A DNA stretch of 53,659 bases from positions 1 through 53,659 of the forward strand of contig DWWA01000009.1 in assembly GCA_019119935.1 (NCBI GenBank), given 5' to 3'. The DNA is from Candidatus Ruthenibacterium merdavium. GTDB lineage: Bacteria > Bacillota > Clostridia > Oscillospirales > Ruminococcaceae. The notes beneath the pieces were generated by a model, which searched no databases, had not been told where the DNA came from, and was given only the letters and a program-made list of their open reading frames with translations. Both the position numbers and the translations under genes were made by a program. Below, one piece after another: positions 15,974-24,525 of this stretch (the first letter of the stretch is position 1; each line of letters opens with the position of its first letter).

Positions 15974-16504
15974 ATGGGAAAAATCGTGTTATACCTTGCT
16001 ATGAGCTTGGATGGATACATTGCCGATGAAAAGAGCGGCGTGGATTGGCTGAGCGGCGACGGAAGTGAACCCGAAAACCCTGGCACTTACTCCGCGTTTT
16101 ATGAAGCGGCAGAGGCCATCATCATGGGCTGGGCCACCTATCATCAGATCACCACTGAGCTGTCCCCGGATACCTGGCCTTACGAAGGATGCCCTTGCTA
16201 TGTCGTAACCCATCAGCACAAGGACGATAAGGAGGGTATTTGCTTCTGGCAAGGAGAGCTCACCGCACTGGCCGACAAGCTGAAAACGGAATGTAAGGGC
16301 AGCGTTTGGATCTGCGGCGGCGCGTCGACAGCAGGATAACTTTTAAAAGAGGGGCGCATCGACCAGCTATGGCTCTCTGTCATTCCGACAGTACTGGGAA
16401 AAGGCGTCCGACTGTTTCCGGAACTGCCGCAGGCTCTGCCTCTGAAGCTGGTAAAAATCGAACGTTGCAACGGAATTGTCGATCTTGTGTATGAAAGGCG
16501 ATAG
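15974..16504 (+). pseudogene. DHFR-family (RibD C-terminal-like) reductase, nonsense mutation
   Basis: The N-terminal part is a clear YyaP/YwjB-type dihydrofolate-reductase-fold protein (KIVLYLAMSLDGYIAD, IIMGWATYHQI, VWICGGAS). The frame stops at TAA 16337-16339, yet the same frame continues without further stops through LLKEGRIDQLWLSVIPTVLG and GVRLFPEL to TAG at 16504, giving about 176 codons in total. Family members normally read GQLL here, so one CAA to TAA change explains the break. Residues 1-121 could still be made. GGAGG precedes the ATG. It is divergent from the WYL regulator. Confidence 0.85.
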
Positions 16505-16516
16505 CCACCCCTAAAA

Positions 16517-16563
16517 ACAACACCTTTTCTGAAATTGCCGAGCGTGAGAAGGTGTTGTCTTTG
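16517..16563 (+). terminator. terminator after the DHFR-family gene
   Basis: ACAACACCTTTTCT (16517-16530) and AGAAGGTGTTGT (16547-16558) pair with a small bulge, followed by CTTTG. It separates the broken reductase gene from the permease leader. Confidence 0.65.
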
Positions 16564-16667
16564 CTTTATAGACGTTTGCCTGTCTAAGAAAAATCTGTCT
16601 GTTTATTTCTAAAAACAACTGAAACGGCAAAAAACAATGATTTTCTTCTTTTTTGTCAAAAAAGCTG

Positions 16668-16696
16668 TTGCCTTTCTTTCTTCTTTCCTTTAAAAT
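16668..16696 (+). promoter_or_regulatory. promoter of the purine permease gene
   Basis: TTGCCT (16668-16673) and TAAAAT (16691-16696) are 17 bp apart. The start would be near 16703, giving a leader of about 110 nt. Confidence 0.6.
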
Positions 16697-16700
16697 TAGG

Positions 16701-16786
16701 AAATGTGTTTTCCACATTTTTTTCACATTTGCGGTTTTGCCGTCACGCAAACCGGGTTTTTCGTTAGGGCATGAGAATTTTCTCAT
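16701..16786 (+). promoter_or_regulatory. structured leader of the purine permease gene, attenuator candidate
   Basis: Three stem-loops can be drawn: AAATGTG/CACATTT (16701-16719); CGGTTTTGC/GCAAACCG (16732-16754) followed by GGTTTTT, which looks like an intrinsic terminator; and ATGAGAA/TTCTCAT (16771-16786). The conserved core of the purine riboswitch (long P1, GTTTCTACC-like joining sequence) is absent. Regulation by attenuation is possible, but the ligand or factor is not evident. Confidence 0.45.
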
Positions 16787-16816
16787 TTCTGATATTATTT
16801 TATAGGAGGATTCCCT

Positions 16817-18181
16817 ATGGAAAAGTTCTTTCATTTGAAAGAAAACGGCACCAATGTCCGCACAGAAATTATTGCGGGCATTACCACATTTTTAGCAATG
16901 GCTTACATCCTGGCTGTTAACCCCGCAATGCTGGGTGACGCAGGGATGCCCAGCGCCGGCGTGTTTATGGCAACCGCTTTGTCGGCGGCATTCGCCACGC
17001 TGATTATGGCGTTTTGGGCAAACTACCCGATTGCGCTTGCCTCCGGCATGGGCTTGAACGCCTATTTTGCCTACACGGTTTGCGGCTCACTCGGCGCGCA
17101 GGGCATTGAAAACCCGTGGCGCATCGCCTTAACCGCCATTTTGGTAGAGGGCCTTGTCTTCATCGTTCTGTCGTTGTTTAAGTTCCGCGAAACGCTGGTC
17201 AACAGCATTCCCGAAAACTTGAAATACGGCATTACGGCAGGCATCGGCCTTTTCATTACGATTGTCGGCTTGAAGGGCGCAGGCGTGATTGTGCCCAGTG
17301 AAAGCACCCTGATTGCCCTGGGCAATGTGGGCGATGCTTCGGTGGCGCTGGCGCTCATCGGCACGCTGGCAATCGGCGCAATGATGTACTACAACGTTAA
17401 GGGTGCAATTCTTTGGGGAATTCTCTTAACTTGGGTACTGGGCATTTTTGCGCAGCTGTCCGGCTGGTACACCGGCGTTTCCGTTCTGCCGGATTTCGCA
17501 GCCAATAATGTTTTAACCGGCTTTTCCGACATGAGCAAAATCGCATTTCAGTTTGATTTCAGCTATGTCGCAAACAACGCGGTGAACTTCGCTGTTATCG
17601 TATTTGCCTTTTTGTTCGTTGATTTGTTCGACACCATCGGCACCTTGATCGGCGTTGCCGCAAAAGGCAATCTGCTCGATAAGGACGGTAAGCTGCCCCG
17701 CGTCGGCAAGGCACTCATGTCAGACGCTTTGGGTACGGTTGCCGGCTCGTGCATGGGTACTTCCACGGTTACCAGCTTCGTTGAGTCCTCCGCAGGCGTT
17801 GCCGAAGGCGGCAAAACCGGCTTGACCGCACTGACAACCGCTGTTTTGTTCCTGCTTTCTATCTTCCTTTCTCCGATTTTCCTTGCCATTCCCGGTTTTG
17901 CAACCACACCCGCACTGGTTGTGGTGGGCATGCTGATGATGAGCAGCGTATCCAAAGTGAAGTTTGAGGGCGATATGGCCGATGTGATGGGCGCTTTTGT
18001 GGCTATTATGATGATGCCCTTCACCTATTCGATTGCCAACGGCATTATGTTCGGCGTGCTCACTTGGCTGGTGCTGAAAGTGGTGCGCGGTAAATTTAAG
18101 GAAATCCACCCGATTATGTGGGTTGTCGGCGCTCTGTTCGTTGTACGCATTATTACCATTATTCTCGGCATCTCCAGCTGA
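16817..18181 (+). CDS. pbuG: AzgA/PbuG-type purine (guanine/hypoxanthine) permease
   Basis: The 454-residue, 12-14 helix transporter belongs to the AzgA branch of the nucleobase permeases. It opens with the family signature (TEIIAGITTFLAMAYILAVNP) and keeps ASGMGLNAYFA, SIPENLKYGITAGIGLFI and the SFVESSAGVAEGGKTGLTAL block. These proton symporters import hypoxanthine, guanine or adenine. AGGAGG precedes the ATG. It has its own promoter, structured leader and terminator. The exact base preference cannot be read from sequence. Confidence 0.93.
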   Translation: MEKFFHLKENGTNVRTEIIAGITTFLAMAYILAVNPAMLGDAGMPSAGVFMATALSAAFATLIMAFWANYPIALASGMGLNAYFAYTVCGSLGAQGIENPWRIALTAILVEGLVFIVLSLFKFRETLVNSIPENLKYGITAGIGLFITIVGLKGAGVIVPSESTLIALGNVGDASVALALIGTLAIGAMMYYNVKGAILWGILLTWVLGIFAQLSGWYTGVSVLPDFAANNVLTGFSDMSKIAFQFDFSYVANNAVNFAVIVFAFLFVDLFDTIGTLIGVAAKGNLLDKDGKLPRVGKALMSDALGTVAGSCMGTSTVTSFVESSAGVAEGGKTGLTALTTAVLFLLSIFLSPIFLAIPGFATTPALVVVGMLMMSSVSKVKFEGDMADVMGAFVAIMMMPFTYSIANGIMFGVLTWLVLKVVRGKFKEIHPIMWVVGALFVVRIITIILGISS

Positions 18182-18253
18182 TTGAGCGGACAAGCGGCGG
18201 CCTTTTGCGTCTACATTCGACCGAAGCAAGAAAAGCCAATTTTTTATTACAGC

Positions 18254-18303
18254 AAAATACCGCAGAGCCTTGAAGCGCGTTTTTCAAGCTCTGCGGTATT
18301 TTA
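18254..18303 (+). terminator. terminator of the permease gene
   Basis: AAAATACCGCAGAGC and GCTCTGCGGTATTTT pair, extended by TTGAA/TTCAA near the loop, and are followed by ATTTAATTTT. The stem is about 20 bp with one bulge. Confidence 0.85.
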
Positions 18304-18445
18304 TTTAATTTTCAAAAGCGTCTTTACATCCCTTTCCTTCGGCACATACTTTTGTCCATTTTGCCGTATCCGCTTTAAAATTCCGCGGAGAAACCGTCGA
18401 TTTTCACGGATTCTTTTCCTTGTTAAAAAATTGTCACTTTTGTGC

Positions 18446-18474
18446 TTGCGAAAAACTGAAAAAGCAGTTATAAT
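18446..18474 (+). promoter_or_regulatory. sigma-A promoter of pgk
   Basis: TTGCGA (18446-18451) and TATAAT (18469-18474) are 17 bp apart, 64 bp before the pgk start. The rest of the spacer from 18304 shows no gene or other recognised element. Confidence 0.75.
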
Positions 18475-18538
18475 AAGGGCAGTATGCAAGGGAAATTGCA
18501 TCTGCTTGACTTTAAATAAGAAAGGGAGTTATTTGCCA

Positions 18539-19750
18539 ATGAGTTCTCTCGGTAAAAAGACTGTCGAAAATCTCGACGTGCGCGGCAAGAAAGTTCTTGT
18601 TCGCTGCGACTTTAACGTTCCCATGAAAGAGGGCGTTATCACAAACGACAACCGCATCGTTGCGGCACTGCCCACCATCAAAAAGCTGATCGAAAACGGC
18701 GGCCGCGTTATTCTGTGCAGCCACTTGGGCAAGCCCAAAAACGGCCCGGAAGAGAAGTTCAGCCTGGCTCCCGTTGCAGTTCGTCTGAGCGAGCTGCTTG
18801 GCAAAAACGTTGTATTTGCCAACGATGATAACGTTGTCGGCGAAAATGCGAAAGCCGCTGTTGCCGCAATGAAGGACGGCGACGTTGTTCTGCTGCAAAA
18901 CACTCGTTTCCGCAAAGAGGAAACCAAGAACATCCCCGAGTTCAGCCAGGAGCTGGCAAGCTTGGCCGAGGTTTATGTCAATGATGCGTTCGGCTCTGCT
19001 CACCGCGCTCACTGCTCCACCGCCGGCGTGACCGACTACATCAAGGATACCGCTGTCGGCTATTTGATGGAGAAAGAAATCCGCTATCTGGGCAACGCTG
19101 TCAACGACCCCGAGCGTCCCTTCGTTGCCATCTTGGGCGGCGCTAAGGTTGCCGATAAGCTGAACGTAATCGAGAACCTGCTGAACAAAGTTGACACGCT
19201 GATCATCGGCGGCGGCATGGCTTACACCTTCCTGAAAGCTCAGGGCAAGGAAGTCGGCAAGAGCCTCGTGGACGACGAGAAACTCGACTACTGCCGCGAC
19301 ATGCTGAAAAAGGCCGAGGAGAAGGGCGTAAAGCTGCTTTTGCCGGTTGACACCGCCATTGCAAAATCCTTCCCCGACCCCATCGACGCAGAAATCGAAG
19401 TTTCCTATGTTTCCTGCGACGAAATCCCCGCTGACGTTCTGGGCCTCGACATCGGTCCCAAGACCGAAGCTTTGTTTGCTGAGGCAATCAAAACCGCGAA
19501 AACCGTTGTTTGGAACGGCCCCATGGGCGTGTTCGAGAATCCGACTTTGGCAGCCGGCACGCTGGCTGTGGCCAAGGCAATGGCAGCTGCTGATGCTACC
19601 ACTGTCATCGGCGGCGGCGACTCCGCGGCAGCTGTCATCCAGCTGGGCTATGCCGATAAGATGACCCACATTTCCACCGGCGGCGGCGCTTCTCTGGAGT
19701 ATCTGGAGGGCAAAGTTCTGCCCGGTATCGACTGCATCGCCGCAGAGTAA
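18539..19750 (+). CDS. pgk: phosphoglycerate kinase
   Basis: Phosphoglycerate kinase makes ATP from 1,3-bisphosphoglycerate in glycolysis. The 403-residue protein has the family blocks [45 protein letters not shown] and the nucleotide-binding WNGPMGVFE and [14 protein letters not shown] 18539 is about 10 bases from AAAGGGAG; an in-frame TTG at 18533 is possible. The open frame reaches back to 18182 but has no domain content there. It is followed by tpiA and gpmI in a glycolytic run. Confidence 0.97.
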   Translation: MSSLGKKTVENLDVRGKKVLVRCDFNVPMKEGVITNDNRIVAALPTIKKLIENGGRVILCSHLGKPKNGPEEKFSLAPVAVRLSELLGKNVVFANDDNVVGENAKAAVAAMKDGDVVLLQNTRFRKEETKNIPEFSQELASLAEVYVNDAFGSAHRAHCSTAGVTDYIKDTAVGYLMEKEIRYLGNAVNDPERPFVAILGGAKVADKLNVIENLLNKVDTLIIGGGMAYTFLKAQGKEVGKSLVDDEKLDYCRDMLKKAEEKGVKLLLPVDTAIAKSFPDPIDAEIEVSYVSCDEIPADVLGLDIGPKTEALFAEAIKTAKTVVWNGPMGVFENPTLAAGTLAVAKAMAAADATTVIGGGDSAAAVIQLGYADKMTHISTGGGASLEYLEGKVLPGIDCIAAE

Positions 19751-19815
19751 TCTGTTTTCGGCGCAGCGGTTGGTTTCTTGTGCCCGTGTGGGTACAGTGC
19801 ATAAACCGAAACCGG

Positions 19816-19849
19816 AAAGGGGCTGCTGCTTGAAGGCAGCAGCCCCTTT
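19816..19849 (+). terminator. intercistronic hairpin between pgk and tpiA
   Basis: AAAGGGGCTGCTGC (19816-19829), a 6-nt loop and GCAGCAGCCCCTTT (19836-19849) make a perfect 14-bp stem followed by GCTTAATCTT. The weak T-tract suggests a partial terminator or a 3'-stabilising element for pgk mRNA. Confidence 0.7.
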
Positions 19850-19882
19850 GCTTAATCTTCTTACCGAAAGGATGTTTCTTCA

Positions 19883-20650
19883 ATGAATAAAGCCAAGCGC
19901 AAACCCGTTATCGCAGGCAACTGGAAAATGAACAAAACTGCAACCGAGGCGGTCGAGCTGATTGACGCTTTGATTCCCGCGGTAAAAGATGCCGACTGCA
20001 CCGTCGTCATCTGCACTCCGTTCACCACTTTGGCTACGGCTGTTGAAAAGTGTAAAGGCACCAACATCTGCGTTGGCGCTGAGAACGTTCACTTTGAGAA
20101 ATCCGGCGCTTATACCGGCGAAATTTCCGCCGACATGCTGGTTGATCTGGGCGTAAAATACGTTATCACCGGCCACTCTGAGCGCCGTCAGTACTTTGCA
20201 GAAACCGACGAAACCGTTAACAAGCGCACGAAAGCCGCTTTGGAAGCCGGTTTGACCGCGATTGTTTGCGTGGGCGAGAGCCTGGCACAGCGCGAGCAGG
20301 GTGTTACCGAAGAATTGGTTCGCCTGCAAACCAAAATTGCCCTGCAAAATGTAACGGCTGAGGAAATGAGCCGCGTCATCATTGCTTACGAGCCGGTTTG
20401 GGCCATCGGCACGGGCCGCACGGCTACTTCCGAGCAGGCTGAAGAAGTTTGCGCTGCCATCCGCAAGGTGCTGGGCGAGCTGTACGGCGAAGAGATTGCC
20501 GAGGCGACTGTGGTTCAGTACGGCGGCAGCATGAACGCAGCCAATGCCGAGGAATTGCTGTCGAAGCCCAACGTAGACGGCGGCCTGATCGGCGGCGCTT
20601 CCCTGAAAGCAGACGCTTTCGGCGCCATTGTTGCAGCTGCATCGAAATAA
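19883..20650 (+). CDS. tpiA: triosephosphate isomerase
   Basis: TpiA interconverts dihydroxyacetone phosphate and glyceraldehyde 3-phosphate. The 255-residue barrel has Asn13 and Lys15 in AGNWKMN, the catalytic His in TGHSERR, the catalytic Glu in [11 protein letters not shown] and the phosphate-binding GGSMN. AAAGGATG lies upstream of the ATG. It sits between pgk and gpmI with a hairpin on each side. Confidence 0.98.
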   Translation: MNKAKRKPVIAGNWKMNKTATEAVELIDALIPAVKDADCTVVICTPFTTLATAVEKCKGTNICVGAENVHFEKSGAYTGEISADMLVDLGVKYVITGHSERRQYFAETDETVNKRTKAALEAGLTAIVCVGESLAQREQGVTEELVRLQTKIALQNVTAEEMSRVIIAYEPVWAIGTGRTATSEQAEEVCAAIRKVLGELYGEEIAEATVVQYGGSMNAANAEELLSKPNVDGGLIGGASLKADAFGAIVAAASK

Positions 20651-20660
20651 GTGTTTTGAA

Positions 20661-20743
20661 CAGTGCCGCACGGCTTTGCATGGGCTGAAAAAGCCCCGCG
20701 CGGCACTGCTTATTTTCACCGCGCGGCACTGCCAAGCGCGGTG
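20661..20743 (+). terminator. paired hairpins between tpiA and gpmI
   Basis: CAGTGCCGC (20661-20669) pairs with GCGGCACTG (20700-20708), with an inner GGGCT/AGCCC stem. A second hairpin is CACCGCGC (20717-20724) with GCGCGGTG (20736-20743). Neither has a proper T-run, so modulation of readthrough or mRNA processing is more likely than full termination. Confidence 0.6.
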
Positions 20744-20766
20744 CAATAGAAAGGATTCTTATACTT

Positions 20767-22290
20767 ATGGCTAAAAAACCTTTACTTTTGTGCATTTTGG
20801 ACGGTTTCGGCTGGGTTCCCGACCAAACCTACGGAAACGCCATCGTCGCCGCCAAAAAACCGAATATTGACAAGCTGTTTGCCAGCTATCCGCACACCAC
20901 CATCGGCGCTTCCGGCATGGATGTCGGCCTGCCCGACGGCCAGATGGGCAACAGCGAAGTGGGTCACACCAACATCGGCGCAGGCCGCATTGTGTATCAG
21001 GAATTGACCCGCATCACCAAAGCCATTCAAGACGGCGATTTCTTCAAAAATGAAGCGCTGGTTGGTGCTTGCAAAGCCGCAAAAGAAAACGGCAAAGCCC
21101 TGCACCTGATCGGCTTGCTGTCCAGCGGCGGCGTTCACAGCCACAACGAGCACCTGTATGGTCTGCTGGAGCTGGCAAAGCGTGAAGGCTTGACCGAGGT
21201 TTACATCCACGCCATCACCGACGGCCGCGACGTGCCGCCCAGCTCCGCAAAAGACTTTGTGGCAGAGCTCGAAGCGAAATGCGCTTCCATCGGCGTGGGC
21301 AAAATTGCAACTTTGGCCGGCCGTTATTATGCAATGGACCGTGACAACCGCTGGGAGCGCGTGGAAGCCGCTTATGCCGCTATGGTATACGGCGAGGGCA
21401 ACCACGGCACCCCGGCTGAAATCGTGGAGAAATCCTATGCCGAGAACGTGACCGATGAGTTTATCGTGCCTTCCGTGACTTGCGAGGGCGGCCGCATCAG
21501 CGCGGGCGACAGCGTGGTGTTCTTTAATTTCCGCCCCGACCGTGCGCGTGAAATCACCCGTACCTTTGTCGATCCCGATTTCAACGGCTTCACCCGCAAA
21601 AACGGCTTCTTCCCCGTTCACTATGTCTGCTTTACGCAGTATGACGCCACAATGCCCAATGTCGAGGTGGCCTTCAAACCGCAGAGCCTGACGAACGTGA
21701 TGGGCGAGTATCTCGCAAAGAACGGCAAAACTCAGCTGCGCATTGCGGAAACCGAGAAATATGCACACGTCACCTTCTTCTTCAACGGCGGCGTTGAGGC
21801 GCCTTTCGAGGGCGAAGACCGCGCGCTGATCAACAGCCCGAAGGTTGCCACCTACGACTTGCAGCCGGAGATGAGCGCTTACGAAGTGGCTGACGAGTGC
21901 GTTGCACGCATTGAAAGCGATCAGTACGATGTCATCATCCTGAACTTTGCCAACTGCGACATGGTTGGCCACACCGGTGTATTTGATGCCGCTGTCAAGG
22001 CTGTTGAAGCCGTAGATGCCTGCGCCGGCAAAGTAATTGATGCTGTTTTGGCAAAGGGCGGTGCGGTTCTTCTGACCGCCGACCACGGCAATGCCGACCA
22101 GATGTATGATCCGGACCCCGAGCATCCCTTCACGGCACACACCACAAATCCCGTTCCTTTCCTTGTTGCGGGCCTTGGTGATGTTTCGCTGCGCAAGGGC
22201 GGCGTTTTGGCAGACATCGCTCCCACAATGCTGAAAATTTTGGAACTGCCTCAGCCGGAAGAAATGACCGGAAAGAGCATTATTGAATAA
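20767..22290 (+). CDS. gpmI: 2,3-bisphosphoglycerate-independent phosphoglycerate mutase
   Basis: GpmI interconverts 3- and 2-phosphoglycerate using two metal ions and a phosphoserine. The 507-residue protein belongs to the alkaline phosphatase superfamily. Metal-binding ILDGFG is at the N-terminus, the phosphorylated Ser63 lies in GQMGNSEVGH, and NFRPDRAREI, ADHGNADQM and FTAHTTNPVPF follow. It is third in the pgk-tpiA-gpmI run; GAPDH and enolase genes are not in the window. Confidence 0.97.
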   Translation: MAKKPLLLCILDGFGWVPDQTYGNAIVAAKKPNIDKLFASYPHTTIGASGMDVGLPDGQMGNSEVGHTNIGAGRIVYQELTRITKAIQDGDFFKNEALVGACKAAKENGKALHLIGLLSSGGVHSHNEHLYGLLELAKREGLTEVYIHAITDGRDVPPSSAKDFVAELEAKCASIGVGKIATLAGRYYAMDRDNRWERVEAAYAAMVYGEGNHGTPAEIVEKSYAENVTDEFIVPSVTCEGGRISAGDSVVFFNFRPDRAREITRTFVDPDFNGFTRKNGFFPVHYVCFTQYDATMPNVEVAFKPQSLTNVMGEYLAKNGKTQLRIAETEKYAHVTFFFNGGVEAPFEGEDRALINSPKVATYDLQPEMSAYEVADECVARIESDQYDVIILNFANCDMVGHTGVFDAAVKAVEAVDACAGKVIDAVLAKGGAVLLTADHGNADQMYDPDPEHPFTAHTTNPVPFLVAGLGDVSLRKGGVLADIAPTMLKILELPQPEEMTGKSIIE

Positions 22291-22323
22291 ACGTTGCGCG
22301 GATAGAGCCAATCCGCTGTTTTC

Positions 22324-22357
22324 CTTCCCCTGCACATGCTGCCGGGGAAGTTTTTTT
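22324..22357 (+). terminator. terminator of the glycolytic gene run
   Basis: CTTCCCC (22324-22330) and GGGGAAG (22344-22350) pair and are followed by seven T residues. Confidence 0.85.
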
Positions 22358-22387
22358 GCGAAAAATTGCAAATCCAAGTATTCTCGC

Positions 22388-22430
22388 TTTACTTAAAGTT
22401 TACATGAAGTTTACCCGATGGCGATAGTAT
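22388..22430 (+). promoter_or_regulatory. candidate Pho box and promoter of the Na/Pi cotransporter
   Basis: TTTAC occurs at 22388, 22399 and 22410, exactly 11 bp apart (TTTACTTAAAG, TTTACATGAAG, TTTACCCGATG). PhoP of Gram-positive bacteria binds TT(A/T/C)ACA-like repeats with 11-bp spacing. A TAGTAT at 22425-22430 is a plausible -10. The downstream gene transports phosphate, which fits. The remaining spacer (22431-22663) contains a long-loop inverted repeat ACACAGGAA (22537-22545)/TTCCTGTGT (22583-22591) followed by TTTCTTAT. Confidence 0.65.
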
Positions 22431-22663
22431 GTGTCATTTATTTTATGTTATTGTAAAATAAAGCTAAAAACAACCGGATTATGCAGAGAGTAAATACGAC
22501 AGTGCATTTTGCAGACGAAATTTACCGCAGATATTCACACAGGAATTTCAGGGCATCTCTCCAACGAAATACCCGCTTTTATTTCCTGTGTTTTCTTATA
22601 ATGCGTCGGCAAAAGCAAATGCGTGCTTTGTGCTTGTCCAAACCAGCTTAAAGGAGAATTGTT

Positions 22664-24328
22664 GTGAAATTTAGTGACATTATGGGACTATTGGGCGGCC
22701 TTGCACTATTCTTGTACGGCATGCAAATGATGGGCAGCGGCCTTGAAGCAGCTGCGGGCAACCGTATGAAACAGATTTTAGAAAAGCTGACCTCCAACCG
22801 CTTCTTGGGCGTAGCCATCGGCGCTGCTATTACAGCGGTAATTCAGTCCTCTTCGGCTACTACCGTCATGGTGGTGGGCTTTGTAAACTCCGGCATGATG
22901 ACGCTGCGTCAAGCTGTTTGGATCATCATGGGCGCCAACATTGGTACCACCATTACCGGCCAGTTAATTACACTTGATGTCGGTGAGCTGGCTCCCCTTT
23001 TCGCTTTTATCGGCGTTGCACTTGTGGTATTTTTCAAAAATCCGCAAACGCGCCACTGGGGACAGATTGTGGCGGGCCTTGGTGTTTTGTTTATCGGTAT
23101 GGAAATGATGAGCAGCGCTATGGCACCTTTGAGCGAGTCAGAAGCATTCGTTTCCTTGATGACGCGCTTTTCCAACCCGATTCTCGGCATTTTGGCCGGT
23201 GCTGTGTTCACAGCAGTCATTCAGTCTTCGTCCGCTTCTGTCGGTATTTTACAGGCACTTGCGAAGAGCGGCGTCATCAATTTGGGCGGAGCCGTTTATG
23301 TTCTCTTCGGACAAAATATCGGCACTTGCATTACGGCCGTTTTGGCTTCCATCGGTACCAGCCGCAGCGCAAAGCGTGCAACTATTATTCACCTGTTGTT
23401 TAACGTCATCGGCACGGTAATTTTCACGCCGCTTTGCATCGTCACTCCTTTGATAAGCTGGATGGAAATGCTGACTCCCGGTAACCCCACTGCACAGATT
23501 GCCAACATGCATACCTTATTTAACATTGTAACTACGCTTCTTTTGCTGCCGTTTGGCACACTGCTTGCGTCGTTGGCACAAAAAATTCTGCCCGAACTGC
23601 CCAGTGAAAATGCGGACGAGCACCACTTGGAATTTTTGCCCGCAAAATCCGCACGCGACTATCGCATCGGCGGCAGCGCAATTGCAACCAACAGCCTTTG
23701 GCGCGAGTGGGAGCGTATGCTGGGCATGGTAAAAAAGAACGTGGACGCCAGCTTTGACGCTGTGCTGCAAAAAAAGCCCCAAATGATTGAAGAAGTGGAA
23801 GAGCGAGAAGAATATATCGACTATCTCAACAAAGAACTGGCTTCCTATATCACCAATGTCATCGCTTACGAAAGCAATGAAGAAGACTCCGCATTCATCG
23901 GCGCGCTGTTTAAAGCGACTTCTGACTTGGAGCGCATCGGCGATCACGCGATGAATATCTGCGGATATACCAAGCGCATGGAAGAAAAGCGCCTTAGTTT
24001 CTCTGAGCACGCACAGAAAGAAATTCTGGCTATGAAAGAAACTGCGCTTTCCGCTTTGCAGCTGGTGACGCGCACCGGACTTTCCTCCGAAGATCGCCTT
24101 GTAAAAATCTCCGCTATTGAGCAAAAAATTGACGACATGACGACACAGTATCGTCAAAATCAGATTGACCGTATGAAGGAAGGCACTTGCAGCAATGAGG
24201 CTTGTGTCCTTTACTCCGAAATGCTGACCGATTTTGAACGCATCGGCGACCATGTACTCAACTTGGGACAGCAATTGTCTTTCACCCGCTTTTTAACTCA
24301 TCCGGAAACGGAACCTGTTATGGTTTAA
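22664..24328 (+). CDS. Na/phosphate cotransporter with PhoU-like domain
   Basis: The 554-residue protein has two repeated NptA/PNaS membrane domains, each with the hallmark QSSSA (AVIQSSSATTVM near residue 62 and AVIQSSSASVGI near 187). A cytoplasmic PhoU-like helical domain follows (about residues 340-540; DLERIGDHAMNI and DFERIGDHVLNL repeats). Such proteins take up phosphate with sodium. The start is GTG 22664 after AAAGGAG. The Pho-box-like repeats upstream support control by phosphate starvation. It is monocistronic. Confidence 0.93.
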   Translation: MKFSDIMGLLGGLALFLYGMQMMGSGLEAAAGNRMKQILEKLTSNRFLGVAIGAAITAVIQSSSATTVMVVGFVNSGMMTLRQAVWIIMGANIGTTITGQLITLDVGELAPLFAFIGVALVVFFKNPQTRHWGQIVAGLGVLFIGMEMMSSAMAPLSESEAFVSLMTRFSNPILGILAGAVFTAVIQSSSASVGILQALAKSGVINLGGAVYVLFGQNIGTCITAVLASIGTSRSAKRATIIHLLFNVIGTVIFTPLCIVTPLISWMEMLTPGNPTAQIANMHTLFNIVTTLLLLPFGTLLASLAQKILPELPSENADEHHLEFLPAKSARDYRIGGSAIATNSLWREWERMLGMVKKNVDASFDAVLQKKPQMIEEVEEREEYIDYLNKELASYITNVIAYESNEEDSAFIGALFKATSDLERIGDHAMNICGYTKRMEEKRLSFSEHAQKEILAMKETALSALQLVTRTGLSSEDRLVKISAIEQKIDDMTTQYRQNQIDRMKEGTCSNEACVLYSEMLTDFERIGDHVLNLGQQLSFTRFLTHPETEPVMV

Positions 24329-24399
24329 GCGCATGTGAAACGATCGAAAAACTGCGGCCTGATTCAGAAAGAACCCAAACTATAAGGGGAAAAAGGCTT

Positions 24400-24472
24400 G
24401 GAAAAGGGGGCTGGCCCTCTTTTCCATTTGAGATAGGAACACACTTTGTGAAAAAGCGAAGCTTTTTCGACA
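24400..24472. repeat. tandem hairpin-forming intergenic element
   Basis: Two inverted repeats lie side by side: GGAAAAG (24400-24406) with CTTTTCC (24419-24425), then CTTTGTGAAAAAGC with GCTTTTTCGACAAAG (about 24444-24475). They precede the terminator, forming three consecutive stem-loops. Their arrangement suggests a small dispersed repeat, but only this copy is seen here. Confidence 0.4.
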
Positions 24473-24474
24473 AA

Positions 24475-24525
24475 GAGAGCAGCCCCGCCTTGTTCGAAAC
24501 AAGGCGGGGCTGCTCTCCTTTTTTT
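24475..24525. terminator. strong bidirectional terminator
   Basis: GAGAGCAGCCCCGCCTTG (24475-24492) and CAAGGCGGGGCTGCTCTC (24500-24517) pair perfectly over 18 bp with T-runs on the plus side. It separates the cotransporter gene from the convergent sigma operon. Confidence 0.9.

Noticed and set aside
16701-16816. Purine riboswitch before the permease
   Set aside because: The conserved joining regions and loop-loop motifs could not be found; only generic hairpins are present.
20782-22377. 531-codon antisense open frame opposite gpmI, and similar long antisense frames opposite glgP, pgk, tpiA, slipin, proS and transketolase
   Set aside because: The sense frames encode complete, conserved enzymes. 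The antisense frames have no ribosome sites or recognisable domains and arise from the codon bias of these genes.
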